Under the pieces are notes generated by a model that saw only the letters and a program-made list of their open reading frames with translations, was not told where the DNA came from and made no database searches. Made by a program: the position numbers and the translations under genes. Of a DNA stretch of 64,000 nucleotides, positions 23,852-35,341 are shown one piece after another; position 1 is the first letter of the stretch; every line of letters starts with the position of its first letter. This stretch comes from Bos javanicus (Eukaryota; Chordata; Mammalia; Artiodactyla; Bovidae): the NCBI RefSeq assembly GCF_032452875.1, contig NC_083885.1:31351925-31415924 (forward strand). The letters run 5' to 3'.

Positions 23852-24059
23852 AAATGAAAGTGTTAGCCGCTCAGTTGTGTCTGATTTTTTGTGACCCCAT
23901 GGACTGTAGCTTTCCAGGCTCCTTGGTCCATGGGGATTCTCCAGGCAAGAATTCTGGAGTGGGTAGCTATTCCCTTCTCCCAGGAATCTTCCCAACCCAG
24001 GGATAGAACCCAGATCTCCTACACTGCAGGAGGATTCATTTGAGCCACCAGGGAAGCCT
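23852..24059 (-). mobile_element. Bov-tA SINE
   Basis: Complete reversed copy ending GAGCCACCAGGGAAGCCT, which is the reversed tRNA-derived head. The A-run at its left edge merges with the flank. Confidence 0.94.
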
Positions 24060-24939
24060 AAATCAGGAAGGTAAGGTGGTTTATATTTCTTCTATCACCT
24101 GTCTCTAGCAACAACTAAGTTAATTATTCTCTCTACCACTAGATGGTTATTGCATGGGTTGCTAGAATTCTGTTATGTCTCCCCAATCTATACTATGCTG
24201 GCCTACTTAAAAATAAGTTAACTGAGAAGGAAGTAACCTACTCAGTCCTGCAAATTATTTTTTGGGGGGAAAAAGTGAATCTAGAACTTTTATCTTCTTT
24301 ATCCATCCTTGATACTAATGCTGCAGAATAAGAGTTTCATTTGCAGGTGCTTTTAAAAATAATAACAATGAAGTAAATGGAAACTTCTCCCCAAAATATT
24401 TTCAGAAACATAGTAGATATGTACCTATTTGCTATCTTGATCTCATTTCCCATGCTAGAATGAGCCTGTTGTGTTTTTTAAAAAATAGATTAACCATGTA
24501 GGAAATGACCAAAAGTACCAAAACACCAAATTATTTCTAATAGTAATGCCAATTTACAGCTCATTAATTCAATATTCTACTCTTGTTCAACTTTCCAACA
24601 CAGAATCCCCTGCTCAGTCACAAGTAGCATGAGTTTTAAGGCTAATGCAGAGATTATAAAACAGATGACATTTAAAAGCCCACTCCAAAGTAAATATTTC
24701 ATTTGAAAGAGGACACAAAAACGAGGTATAGACACAGGTGAATGATAGTTTAAACACACACTTATGTTTACAAATGTCATCATTCATGCTATTTATAATC
24801 TTTGGAAGCAAAATACTGATTTATCTATCTCCTTTCCATGCACTGCAAACTCTTACAACTACACAGTTAGCATGTCAGATTTCTTTAAACATAAAGTTAA
24901 GCAGGACAGCTCTGCAATCAGACTGTGGAGGTCCTGCAT
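24060..24939. other. Single-copy DNA, nothing recognised
   Basis: Short open frames at 24577-24811 (minus) and 24738-24944 (plus) overlap each other and show no domain or motif. Confidence 0.4.
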
Positions 24940-24959
24940 TGTGAGTGTGTGTGTGTGTA

Positions 24960-25155
24960 TGAAAGTGAAGGTCACTCAGTCATGTCTGACTCTTTGCAAC
25001 CCCATGGACTATACAGTCCATGGAATTCTCCAGGTGAGAATAATGGAGTGGGTAGTCGTTCCCTTCTCAAGGGGGTTGTCCCAACCCAGGGATCGAACCC
25101 AGGTCTCCTGCATTGCAGGCAGATTCTTTACCAGCTGAGCCACCAGGGAAGCCAT
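24960..25155 (-). mobile_element. Bov-tA SINE beside a (GT)n tract
   Basis: Reversed copy from GTCACTCAGTCATGTCTGAC to GAGCCACCAGGGAAGCC. A (GT)n tract at 24943-24958 abuts the SINE's 3' side. Confidence 0.94.
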
Positions 25156-25167
25156 AAATATATATAT

Positions 25168-25317
25168 ATAATATTCCTGAGATTATATATGTTATGCTAT
25201 GCTATGCTATGCTAAGTCACTTCAGTCGTGTCTGACTCTGTGCAACCCCATAGATGGCAGCCCACCAGGCTCCCCCGTCCCTGGGATTCTCCAGGCAAGA
25301 ACACTGGAGTGGGTGAG

Positions 25318-25365
<48 letters not shown>

Positions 25366-25379
25366 CTCAAGAATATTAT
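25168..25379. repeat. 22-nt inverted repeat around a (TA)n core, split by a SINE
   Basis: 25168-25189 and 25358-25379 are reverse complements with one mismatch (core ATTCCTGAGATTATATA versus TATATAATCTCAAGAAT). Between them lie a half Bov-A2 and a (TA)n run at 25320-25362. Without the SINE the arms would flank only the TA run, giving a long hairpin. Confidence 0.85.
25191..25314 (-). mobile_element. Half Bov-A2 SINE with (GCTAT)n end
   Basis: Reversed second Bov-A monomer with a pentanucleotide (GCTAT)n tail at its left edge. Flanking GAGATTATATA (25179-25189) and GAGATTTTATA (25315-25325) may be an imperfect TSD. Confidence 0.9.
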
Positions 25380-25384
25380 TTAAC

Positions 25385-25520
25385 CTCCAGATTCCTTACC
25401 TTTCTCATCTGGGCAATAGGGATAAGAATAAATCTCAGTTCATAAAAGTCTTGTGAGGACTAAAGGATTTCATAAGTGACAGTCACTGAGAATTATGCCT
25501 GAAAGTCCATGTTAAGGTCT
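25385..25520 (+). mobile_element. MIR-type SINE fragment
   Basis: CCTTACCTTTCTCATCTGGGCAATAGGGATAAG matches the order of the MIR core and is followed by TTGTGAGGACTAAAGGATTT. Only the 3' half is present. Confidence 0.6.
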
Positions 25521-25938
25521 CTATAAAACATACCTATTCTTTTATATTCCCAGAACAACAGAACAATATCTGGCCAGTTCTTTCTTTTCTTACACTTTAT
25601 CTTTTTTTAAACTATACGTTTGAGTTTTGGTTTTGACTTGCCTTCCTCATCTTGCATTTCCCTCATTTTTCTGACAATCATGAAATGCTATGACACTTTG
25701 GAAAAGTTATTTGAGTAAGTTATGAAGACTTGCCCCCTCTGTCATACTTGAGTACAGAAGGCAATCAAAGAAAACATATTGTAGGGGAAAGCAAAAATCA
25801 CAAGACCAGATCAATGTGACTGAGTCTTCAATCTGCATGTGTTCTGAAAATGAGATGCTCCCTTCTAAGCATATGGAATAGAACCTGGTGAAAGCAATGA
25901 ACATGGAACTATGTTCTCTTTGTCTTTTTAAAATACAG
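25521..25938. other. Sequence upstream of candidate exon
   Basis: No repeat recognised. It ends with the pyrimidine tract TTCTCTTTGTCTTTTT and an AAATACAG acceptor. An open frame on the minus strand at 25707-25904 has no recognisable motif. Confidence 0.4.
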
Positions 25939-26035
25939 GTTCAGCCAAGGAGAAGCAAGAGGTGAAGGTAATCTCTGAAGTTAACCCATGCCATGTGAAA
26001 GCAGATATTATGTCTCCTCAGCTATTCAAAACACG
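25939..26035 (+). CDS. Candidate protein-coding exon, gene not recognised
   Basis: A 97-nt segment bounded by a good acceptor (pyrimidine tract ending AAAATACAG at 25938) and a near-ideal donor (ACG followed by GTGAGT at 26036). Of the three forward frames, two contain stops. The third is open from end to end: two leading bases, 31 codons starting SAKEKQEVKV and ending SPQLFKT, then two bases left over. The peptide is polar and charged, with no hydrophobic segment, and it overlaps no repeat I can identify. Its end phase needs one base from the next exon, which is what the candidate at 42158 supplies. I cannot name the gene. Introns contain many pseudo-exons with similar signals, so this stays a candidate. 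Confidence 0.4.
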
Positions 26036-26484
26036 GTGAGTACAGATTTGGTAGTTTGTTAGTTATGAACAGTGTGCCTTTCACATCAGTGTGTTGTTCA
26101 GTGCTTTTTAGAGAGCCCAACACATGGTACAAGCTCTGTGAATGTTTGCACAATCAATGATGTGTATTATTAAGAACATGGCTGTAAATATTTTGACCTA
26201 CCAACAACATTGTGAAAAACCTTTGTACCTGGTACACTTGTTGCCTGTGGTATCAAAAGTACCATCCAATATCCAGCCCTACTTCTTACTGTATATGGTT
26301 TTAATACACCATTTATTTTACTTCTCTCTCAGTTGATTTATCTTCACTCTAGTCCTTCAACAATTCAGGCTTTGGGTAGAAACTAGTGAGCAACAATAGC
26401 AGGAGTAATCCTCCCACACTATAGGCTCATATAATACAATGAAGTTAGTAGTCCAAATATTCTTCTTTTTTTTAATATATATAT
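26036..26484. other. Candidate intron sequence, nothing recognised
   Basis: Begins with the GTGAGTACAG donor. No repeat family or motif is identified before 26485. Confidence 0.35.
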
Positions 26485-26737
26485 TAGTTATTCATAGCTG
26501 TGCAGCAAATTACCTCAAAACATAGTGTCCTAAAGCAAATATAGATTTCTATATTACCAGGATTTGGCAAGCTACTTAACTAGGCTGATCTAACTAGTCT
26601 CTCATGAATTGAAATTACAATGCCAGTTGGGGCTGTGATCATCTGAAGGCCTGACTGAGGATGGAGGGTCTGCTTCTAATATGGCTGTTAAATTGGTGCT
26701 GGCCATTGGGCAGGAGGCCCCAATTCATTGCAACAGT
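26485..26737 (-). mobile_element. Ancient interspersed repeat, family uncertain
   Basis: Blocks such as AGTTATTCATAGCTGTGCAG, CAAATTACCTCAAAACATAG, GGGGCTGTGATCATCTGAAG and GCCTGACTGAGGATGG recall an old mammalian repeat read in reverse. I am not sure whether it is an LTR or a DNA transposon, and the orientation is tentative. A ruminant L1 is inserted next to it. Confidence 0.45.
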
Positions 26738-26751
26738 GACCTCTTATTCTT

Positions 26752-29700
26752 TTTTTTTTTTTTTTAATGAAGGATAATCGCTTTGCAAAATTTTTTTGTT
26801 TTCTGTCAAACCTCAACATGAATCAGCCATAGGTATACATATATCCCCTTCCTTTTGAATCTCCCTCCCATCTCCCTCCCCATCCCACCCCTCTAGGTTG
26901 ATACGGAGCCCCTGAGTTTCCTGAGCCATACAGCAAATTCCTGTTGGCTATCTCTTTTACATACGGTAATGTAAGTTTCCATGTTACTCTTTCCATACAT
27001 CTCACCTTCTCCTCTCCTCCCCTCTCCCCATGTCCATAAGTCTATTCTCTATGTCTGTTTCTCCACTGCTGCCCTGTAAATAAATCTTCAGTACCATTTT
27101 TCTAGATTCTATACATATGTGCTAGAATACAGTATTTAATTTATCTTTCTCTTTCTTACGTCACTCTGTATAATAGGTTTTAGGTCCATCCACCTCATTA
27201 GAACTGACTCAAATGTGTTCCCTTTATGGCCGAGTAATATTCCATTGTGTACATGTACCACAACTTCTTTATCCATTAATCCGTTGATGGACATATAGGT
27301 TGCTTCCATGTTCTAGCTATTGTAAATAGTGCTGAAATGAAAAATGAGATACATATGTCTCTTTCAATTTTTGTTTCCTCAGGGTATATGCCTAGGTGTG
27401 GGATTGCTGGGTCACATGGTGGTTTTATTCTTAGTTTTTTAAGGAATCTCCATACCATTTTCCATTTTCCCTAGTGACTGTATCAATTTACATTCCCACC
27501 AACAGTACAATAGTGTTCTCTTCTCTCCACACCCTTTCCAGCATTGATTGTTTGTAGACTTTTTGATGAGGGCCATTCTGAACAGTGTGAGGTGATATCT
27601 CATTGTAGTTTTGATTTGCATTTCTCTAATAATGAACGATGTTGAGTATCTTTTCATGTGTTTATTAGCCATCTGTATGTCTTCTTTGGAGAAATGTCTG
27701 TTTAGGTCTTTTTGCCACTTTTTGACTGGGTTGTTTGTTCTTCTGGTATTGAGTTGCATTGAGCTGCTTGTATATTTTGGAAATTAATCCTTTGTCAGTT
27801 GTTCCATTTCCTATTATTTTACCTATTCTGAGGGTTGTCTTTTCACCTTGCTTATAGTTTCCTTTGCTGTGCAAAAGCTTTTAAGTTTAATCAGGTCCCG
27901 CTTGTTTACTTTTGCTTTTACTGCCATTACTCATGGAGGATCTTGCTTTGATTAATGTCATCAAGTGTTCTGCCTGTTTTCCTCTGAGAGTTTTATAGTT
28001 TCTGGTCTTACATTTAAGTCTTTAATCCATTTTGAGTTTATCTTTGTGTATGGTGTTAGGAAGTGTTCTAATGTCATTCTTTTACATGGAGCTGCCTGGT
28101 TTTCCTAGCACCATTTATTGAAGAGGATGTCTTTGCCCCATTGTATATTCTTGCCTTCTTTGTGAAAAATAAGGTACCTATAGGTGCATGGGTTTATTTC
28201 TGGGCTTTCTATTTTGCTCCGTTGGTTTATATTTCTGTTTTTGTGCCAGGACCATACTGTCTCAATGACTGTAGCTTTGTAGTATAACCTGAAGTTAGGA
28301 AGCTTGATTCCTCCAGCTCTATTCTTCTTTCTCAAGACTGCTTTGGCTTTTCAGGGTCTTTTGTTTTTCCATATGAATTGTGAAAATTTTTGTTCTAGTT
28401 CTGTGAAAAATGCCACTGGTATTTTGATAGGGATAGCACTGAATCAGTAGATTGCTTTTGGTAGTATAGTCATTTTCACAATATTGATTCTTCCTACCCA
28501 GAAACCTGGAATATATGTTTATGTCATCTTTGATTCTTTTCATTAGTGTCTTATAATTTTCTCTGTAGAGTTCTTTTGTCCCCTTAGGTAAGTGTATTAC
28601 TATATATTTAATTCTTTTTGTTGCAATGGTGAATGGGATTGATTCCTTAATTGCTCTTTCTGATTTTTCATTGTTAGTATATAGAAATGCAAGGGATTTC
28701 TGTGTATTGATTTTGTATCCTGCAATTTTGCTAAATTCACTGATTAGCTCTAGTAATTTTCTGATACTATCTTTAGGGTTTTCTATGTACAGTATCATGT
28801 CATCTGCAAACAGTGTGAGTTTTACTTCTTATTTTCTGATCTGGATTCTTTTATTTCTTTTTCTTCTCTGACTGCTGTAGCTAGGACTTCCAGAACTATG
28901 TTGGATAATAGTGGCGATAGTGGAAGCCATTGTCTTGTTCCTGATCTTAGGGGGAATGCTTTCCATTTTTCACCACTGAGAATAATGTTTGCTGGAGGCT
29001 TATCATATATGGCCTTTACTATGTTGAGGTGGGCTCCTTCTATGCCCATTTTTTGAAGAGTTTTCATCATAAATAGGTGCTGAATTTTATCAAAGGCTTT
29101 TTCTGCATCTATTGAGATGACCATATGGATTTTATCTTTCAATATGTTAATATGGTATATCACATTGATTGACTTTTATATATTGAAGAATCCTTGCATC
29201 CTTGGAATAAACCCAACTTGATCCTGGTGTATGAGCTTTTTGATGTGTTGCTAAATTTTGTTTGCTAAAATTTTGTTGAGGATCTTTGCATCTATGTTCA
29301 TGAGTGATATTGGCCTGAAGTTTACTTTTTGTGTGTTGTCTTTGTTTTGGTATCAAGGTGACAGTGGCCTTATAGAATGAGTTTAGAAGTGTTCCTTCTT
29401 CTGTAATTTTTTGAAAGAGTTTTAGAAGGATAGGCATTCACTCTTCTCTAAATGTTTGATAGAATTCTCCTGTGAAGCCATATGGTCCTGGGACTTTGTT
29501 TTTTGGGAGATTTTTGATCACAGCTTCAATTGCAGTGCTTGTAATTGCGTTGCTCATAATTTCTATTTCTTCCTGGTTCAGTCTTGGAAGATTGAACTTT
29601 TCTAAGAATCTGCACATTTCTTCCAGGTTATCTATTTTATTGCTATATAGTTGTTCATAATAATCTCTTATAATCCTTTGTATTTCGGCATTGTCTGTTG

Positions 29701-30014
29701 TAACCTCTCTTTTTTCATTTCTAATTTCATTGATTCTTCTCTCTTTTTTTATTGCTGAGTCTGGCTAAGGGTTTTCCAATTTTGTTTCTTCTCAAAGAAC
29801 CAGCTTTTTGTTTTATTAATCTTTACTATTATTTCTTTCATTTCTTTTTCATTTTTTTTCTGCTTGGATCTTTATGATTTCTTTCCTTCTACAAATTTTG
29901 GGGTTTTCTATTTCTTCTTTTTCCAGTTGCTTTAGGTGTAAAGTTAGGTTGTCTGTTTGATTTTTTGTTGTTGTTGTTTCTTGAGGTATGACTGTATAGC
30001 TATAAACTTCCCTC
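26752..30014 (-). mobile_element. Ruminant L1, 3.3 kb, 5'-truncated, TSD-bounded
   Basis: Starts with a poly(T) run. The 14-nt repeats GACCTCTTATTCTT (26738-26751) and GACCACTTATTCTT (30015-30028) differ at one base and mark the TSD. The minus strand carries most of ORF2 from the 3' end back into the reverse transcriptase region. Pieces in order are 29147-29437, 28822-29163, 28319-28798, 28105-28335, 27665-27874, 27439-27759 and 27276-27458. No endonuclease or ORF1 is present. This copy is the reference for the deletion in the L1 at 8855-10613. Confidence 0.96.
28319..29163 (-). pseudogene. L1 ORF2 reverse transcriptase remnant
   Basis: Core of the broken L1 polymerase. The upstream piece (28822-29163) has the motif A block SIDAEKAFDKIQH with its catalytic aspartate, then RSGTRQ followed by WLPLSPLL, where the usual glycine-cysteine is lost. 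It ends at a TAA stop at 28822-28824. Immediately after, the DNA still spells the FADD catalytic box (reverse strand, ~28800-28812). The next open piece, 28319-28798, begins MILYIENPKDS. One stop therefore separates motif A from motif C. Non-functional. Confidence 0.88.
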
Positions 30015-30028
30015 GACCACTTATTCTT

Positions 30029-30288
30029 AATTATACCTGGAACTTAGTGCTTAAATCCCTACTCATACCAATTTCACTCCTGACAATCAGATTTTATGCT
30101 TATGTACTTCTCTCTTCCTCTAAGATACTTCATAAATGAATAGAAATCATAAAATGCAAAAAGACTATAAGAGATTGGGATAAAATAAATACATTAAGGT
30201 CTTACAAATTGACAAAGGCTTTCTTATCTCTCCTTGCTATTCTTTGGAACTCTGCATTCAAATGGGCATAACTTTCCTTTTTTTCAGG
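30029..30288. other. Non-coding DNA between L1 and BovB
   Basis: Short spacer with no recognisable feature. Confidence 0.4.
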
Positions 30289-30296
30289 AAAGCATC

Positions 30297-31333
30297 ACTA
30301 TGAACAAAGCTAGTGGAGGTGACAGAATTCCAGTTGAACTATTTCAAATTCTCAAAGATGATGTTGTGAAAGTTCTGCATTCAATATGCCAGCAAATTTG
30401 GAAAACTCAGCAGTGGCCACAGGACTGGAAAAGGTCAGTTTTCATTCCAGTCTCAAAGAAAGGCAATGCCAAAGATTGCTCAAACTACCGCACAATTGCA
30501 CTCATCTCACATGCTAATAAAGTAATGCTCAAAATTCTCCAAGCCAGGCTTCAACAATACATGAACCGTGAACTTCTAGATGTTCAGGCTGGTTTTCGAA
30601 AAGGCAGAGGAAACAGAGATCAAATTGCCAACATCAGCTGGATCATGGAAAAAGGAAGAGAGTTCCAGAAAAACATCTATTCCTGCTTTACTGACTATGC
30701 CAAAGCCTTTGACTGTGTGGATCACAATAAACTGTGGAAAATTCTTCAAGAGATGAAAATACCAGACCACCTGACCTGCCCCTTGAGAAATCTGTATGCA
30801 GGTCAGGAAGGAATAGTTAGAACTGGATATGGAACAACAGACTGATTCCAAATAGGAAAAGGAGTACGTCAAGGCTGTATATTGTCACCATGCTTATTTA
30901 ATTTATATGCAGAGTACATCATAAGAAAGTCTACCCCTGTGGGCTGGATGAAGCACAAGCTGGAATTAAGATTGCCAGGAGAAATATCACTAACCTCAGA
31001 TATGCAGATGATACCATCCTTATGACAGAAAGCAAAGAACTAGAGAGCTTCTTGATGAAGGTGAAAGAGGAGTGTGAAAAAGTTGGCTTAAAACTCAACA
31101 TTCAGAAAACAAAGATCATGGCATACAATCTGATCACGTCATGGGAAATAGATGGAGAAACAGTGGAAACAGTGGCAGACTTTATTTTCTTGGGCTCCAA
31201 AATCACTGCAGATGGTGACTGCAGCCATGAAATTAAAAGATGCTTGCTCCTTGGAAGAAAAGCTATGACCAACCAAGACAGCATATTAAAAAGCAGAGAC
31301 ACACACACAAAAAAGAGACAAAAAAATAAATAA
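30297..31333 (+). pseudogene. BovB reverse transcriptase remnant
   Basis: From 30297 the frame encodes ITMNKASGGDRIPVEL, the finger region with KKGNAKDCSNYRTIALIS, QAGFRKGRGNRDQI, and motif A FTDYAKAFDCVD with its aspartate. TGA at 30843-30845 interrupts the TTDWF motif. Downstream, in other frames, the DNA spells GVRQGCILSPC and NLRYADD, so all three catalytic aspartates survive at DNA level but not in one frame. The C-terminal piece 31022-31333 ends in the simple-sequence insertion. Confidence 0.9.
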
Positions 31334-31349
31334 ATAAAAAGCAGAGACA
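31302..31349 (+). repeat. A-rich 48-nt insertion flanked by a 15-nt direct repeat
   Basis: TAAAAAGCAGAGACA occurs at 31287-31301 and again at 31335-31349, with a CACACA/(AAAT)n tract between. Other BovB copies here have the motif once. Confidence 0.85.
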
Positions 31350-31818
31350 TTACTTTGCCAACAGCAGTCCATCTAGTCAAGGCTATGGTTTTTCCAGTAG
31401 TCATGTATGGATGTGAGAGTTGGACTATAAAGCTGCGTGCTGAAGAATTGATGCTTTTGAACTGTGGTGTTGGAGAAGACTCTTGAGAGTCCCTTGGACT
31501 GCAAGGAGATCCAACCAGTCCATTCTGAAGGAAATCAGTCCTGAATATTCATTGGAAGGACTGATGCTGAAGCTGAAACTCCATTACTTTGGCCACCTGG
31601 TGCAAAGAGCTGACTCATTTGAAAAGACCCTGATGCTGGAAAAGATTGAAGGCAGGAGGAGAAGGGGATGACAGAGGGTGAGATCATTGGATAACTTGAC
31701 CAACTCAGTGGACATGAGTTTGAATAAACTGGGAGTTGGCGATGGACAGGGAGGCCTGGCATGCTGGAGTCCATGGAGTTGCCAAGAGTCAGACATGCCT
31801 GAGCAACTGAACTGAAGG

Positions 31819-32089
31819 TCCTACAGGCACTTATTGCATACAAATCACCATTCCTGAGGGGAAACATTTTCTCTTACGATTCTAAAAAAAAAAGAAAGAA
31901 AGAAAGAAAAAAAAAGAACACATCCTACTTGTGGAATAGAATTTACAAATACCCTACACTGTAATCTTATTGTTGGTTGAGTTTTCAGTTTCCTACACTG
32001 GATTTTAAGCCTTTGATAGAAATGGTTAAGATAGTCTTCTGCATTTGTAATAAACAGCGATGGCTGCATTAAATTGTAGGTTTTATTAA
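31819..32089. other. Spacer with an A/GAAA-rich tract
   Basis: 31884-31918 is an A- and GAAA-rich simple tract. Nothing else is recognised. Confidence 0.5.
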
Positions 32090-32740
32090 TTTAATCAGTA
32101 AATATTTATTAAGAAGCTGCAACAAATGTGTTCATTATAGAGACCCCAAAAAAAAAAACAAAACAGAATCCTGCCCTGCTAGAACCTACCTTCTGGCAAG
32201 AGTACAGTGGTCATGAGAGTGAAGATGAGAAATAACTAAATACTTATTGTTTTTAATTAATGTGTTGCAATGTGATAAGTATTATGGAAAAAAATAAATG
32301 TAGAGCTGGGGTAATATGAATGAGAAAAACAAGAGAGAAGGAGTTTGCAATTTTAAATAAGATGGTGTGAAGATAAGCCTCACAGAGAAGTGACACATGA
32401 GAAAACCTTTCATGGAGTTGTATGAGCCAAGCAGGGTGGAGAGGAGGAAGGATGTAACATCCAGATAGAGCTATTACCGAGTGTGAAGACCTAAAGAATA
32501 CAGTGTGACTGAAACGTTAGAGTAACATAAGAAAGATCAAGGTAGCTGGACCAAAGTTAGGAATAGGAAGAAATAAAATCAGGGAGGTAATTTAGGGGAA
32601 GACTATACAGGCTTGGTAGGCCATTAATACAAACTTGACTTTGTCTATGAGGAAAGTGAGTCATTGCTGAATTTTGATTAGAGAAATGCTTGACTCCTTT
32701 CTTATCTAGGGATACTCTTAGCATTTGGGACCAATACAGT
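32090..32740 (-). mobile_element. L2 LINE 3' part, diverged
   Basis: Reads as the reverse strand of the old L2 3' region: TAAATATTTATTAAGAAGC, GAATCCTGCCCTGCTAGAAC, GTGATAAGTATTATGG, GTGACACATGAGAAAAC, CATCCAGATAGAGC and GCTTGGTAGGCCATTAATAC in the family order. Very old and non-coding. Confidence 0.6.
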
Positions 32741-32809
32741 AGGAAAGGGATCATGTTTACCTTCCACTGCCCCAAAATCTAGATAATCATATTATCAAAT
32801 CATCATCAT

Positions 32810-33900
32810 AATACATAAAACAAAAAACTTTACAACACTAGACACAATGCAATGACAAATAGTGATCATTGAAAGATGGAAAACAGATGAGGTGAGCCCT
32901 GCTACTGCACTGGCTCAGTGAATTGACAAACGTGGCCCAAAAATCAGTGAGCTACGGCAAAAATTCAGGAGACCCAATATATTTGTAAAGCCTTCCACTA
33001 AAATGGAAAAGGGATATGGAAAACAAGAAAACAAAAAAGCCTACAGTTTCCAAATTTGATAAAATGTAGAATGCAATGAATCCAAGAAGCACAGTAAAAC
33101 CCAAGAAAGAAATGTTATAAAATGTTATATTGACACATAAGTTTTCAAGCTTCTGGATGCCAATGAAAATTAAAAAATTGTAAACATCCAGATATAATTA
33201 GGCACAGAGTGACAAAGATTAAGACAACAATTGATTAGCCAATTTCTCACTAGAAAAAAATGCAAATAAGGATACAGTAGAACATATTTTAATCTTGAAA
33301 TAAAAGAAAAATAAACTACCCAGTTGAAATATTAATATAGTTCCTAAAGGTGAGCAATATAAAGACTTTTTCAGATAAACATAAGTATTCATTACTGGCA
33401 GACCTATATTACAAACATTTTTTAAAAAGTCATTCACATAGAAAGAAAATATCATCAGATGAAGGCAAAAATCTATGAACAGGAATGAGGACTATTGACA
33501 TGATAACTACATGTATAAACATTTAAGGAAGAAAGATATCAACTTTACACAAACTCTTTGAGATATCTAAACAAAGTGATTTTTCCCAACTCATTTGAAA
33601 TTACACTGACACTAAAACAAAACAAATTCATTACAAGAACATTGAATCCAATAATCTATAAAAGACTAATGCATAATGATCAATTGAAATGCAAAGATCA
33701 GTTGTGCTTTGGAAATTAATAATGTAATTCATTATTTTAATTCATTAATAATTAAAAATAACAATAAATGAACATCTTAATAGATACAGAAAAAAGTTGA
33801 CAAAATCCAACATTAATCTGTAGAAAAAAACAAAAAGCCTCTCAGAAAATTAGGAACAGAAATGAACTTTCTAAGACATTATGATAAAGGTAATTTGTAA
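32810..33900 (+). mobile_element. Ancient L1 fragment (L1M/HAL1-like)
   Basis: Old L1 text in forward order: CTAAAGGTGAGCAATATAAAGACTTTTTCAG near 33344, then a CATTACTGGCAGACCTATATTAC block. Around 33774-33812 it passes into an AATAGATACAGAAAAAAGTTGACAAAATCCAAC block that corresponds to reverse transcriptase motif A. No frame survives and the subfamily is uncertain. Confidence 0.6.
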
Positions 33901-33997
33901 GTGACATTATTCTTAAAACTAAATTATTTTACTTTTTAGGGTATTTTAAAAATTATTAAATAAGGATTAGTGTTAAGTTAAAGTTAATACTTAAATT

Positions 33998-35282
33998 GCA
34001 TTCATCTCAATTGCACTCATCTCACACGCTAGTAAAGAAATGCTTAAAATTCTCCAAGCCAGGCTTCAGCAATATGTGAATGGTGAACTTCCAGATGTTT
34101 AAATTGGTTTTAGAAAAGGCAGAGGAACCAGAGATCAGATTGGCAACATCTGATAGATCATTGAAAAATCAAGAAAGTTCCAGAAAAACATCTATTTCTG
34201 CTTTATTGACTATGCCAAAGCCTTTGACTGTATGGATCACAATAAACTGTGGAAAATTCTGAAAGAGATGGGAATACCAGACCACCTGAGCTGCCTCTTG
34301 AGAGAACTATATGCAGGTCAGGAAGCAACAGTTAGAACTGGACATGGAACAACAGACTGGTTCCAAATAGGAAAAGGAGAATGTCAAGGCTGTATATTGT
34401 CACCCTGCTTATTTAACTTATATGCAGAGTACATCATGAGAAATGATGGGCTGGAGGAAACACAAGCTGGAATCAAGATCACCAGGAGAAATATCAATAA
34501 CCTCAGATATGCAGATGACACCACCCTTATGGCAGAAAGTGAAGAAGAACTAAACAGCTTCTTGATAAAAATGAAAGAAGAGAGTGAAATAGTTGGCTTA
34601 AAGCTCAACATTCAGAAAACAGAGATCATGGCATCCGGTCCCATCACTTCATGGGTAATAGATGGGGAAACAGTGGAAACAGTAGCTGACTTTATTTTTC
34701 TGGGCTCCAAAATCACTGCAGATGGTGATTGCATCCATGAAATTAAAAGACACTTACTCCTTGGAAGGAAAGTTATGACCTACCTGGACAGCATATTGAA
34801 AAGCAGAGACATTACTTTGTCAACAAAGGTCCATCTAGTCAAGGCTATGGTTTTTCCAGTAGTCATGTATGGATGTGAGAGTTGGACCATAAAGAAAGCT
34901 GAGCGCAAAAGAATTGATGCTTTTGAACTGTGGTGTTGGAGCAGACTCTTGAGAGTCTCTTAGACTGCAAGGAGATCCAACCAGTCCATCATAAAGGAAA
35001 TCAGTCCTGGGTGTTCATTGGAAGGACTGATATTGAAGCTGAAACTCCAATACTTTGGCCATCTGATGCAAAGAGCTGACTCATTTGAAAAGACCCTGAT
35101 GCTGGGAAAGATTGAGGGCAGGAGGAGAAGGGGACGATAGAGGATAAGATGGTTGGATGGCATCACTGACTCAATGGACATTGGTTTGGGTGGACTCCAG
35201 GAATTGGCAATGGACAGGGAGGCCTGGCGTGCTGCAGTTCATGGGCTCTCAAAGAGTCAGACATGACTGAGTGACTGAACTG
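33998..35282 (+). mobile_element. BovB LINE, 1.3 kb, with exact TSD
   Basis: 5'-truncated in the GCACTCATCTCACACGCTAG region and running to GAGTGACTGAACTG. The exact 12-nt repeat AATACTTAAATT at 33986-33997 and 35283-35294 marks the TSD, so it inserted as a truncated unit. Confidence 0.97.
34232..34963 (+). pseudogene. BovB reverse transcriptase remnant, 243-codon open frame
   Basis: Longest BovB polymerase frame outside the 58-61 kb copy. It opens with DHNKLWKILKEMGIPDHL just after motif A, whose aspartate (LIDYAKAFDC at DNA level, ~34204-34230) is in another frame. It then carries QGCILSPCLFNLYAEYI, the intact NLRYADD box at residues ~92-98, KLNIQKTEIMASG, DFIFLGSKITADGD and the C-terminal ESWTIKKAERKRIDAFELWCW. 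It stops at TAG near 34961 where related copies read on. The start methionine is incidental. Not a host gene. Confidence 0.92.
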
Positions 35283-35341
35283 AATACTTAAATTACTTAG
35301 TTTGTAAAAATAACAATTTCATTATCTTTTTCTAATTGCCA

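Larger units (their letters stand above)
30289..31818 (+). mobile_element. BovB LINE, 1.5 kb 3' part
   Basis: 5'-truncated at GGAAAGCATCACTATGAAC, continuing to the GAGCAACTGAACTGAAGG end. Contains the reverse transcriptase and C-terminal regions but no endonuclease. A 48-nt A-rich insertion sits at 31302-31349. Same orientation as the two BovB copies downstream. Confidence 0.95.

Noticed and set aside
21247..25314. Cluster of SINEs at 21.2-25.3 kb as a regulatory array
   Set aside because: The copies differ in orientation and spacing and have independent junctions. Chance accumulation explains them.
25707..25904. Minus-strand frame just upstream of the exon candidate
   Set aside because: No motif, opposite strand, and no splice signals that would link it to the candidate.
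34232..34963. A 243-codon frame that might be taken for a host gene
   Set aside because: Every block matches the BovB reverse transcriptase seen in other copies here, and it lies inside a TSD-bounded BovB.
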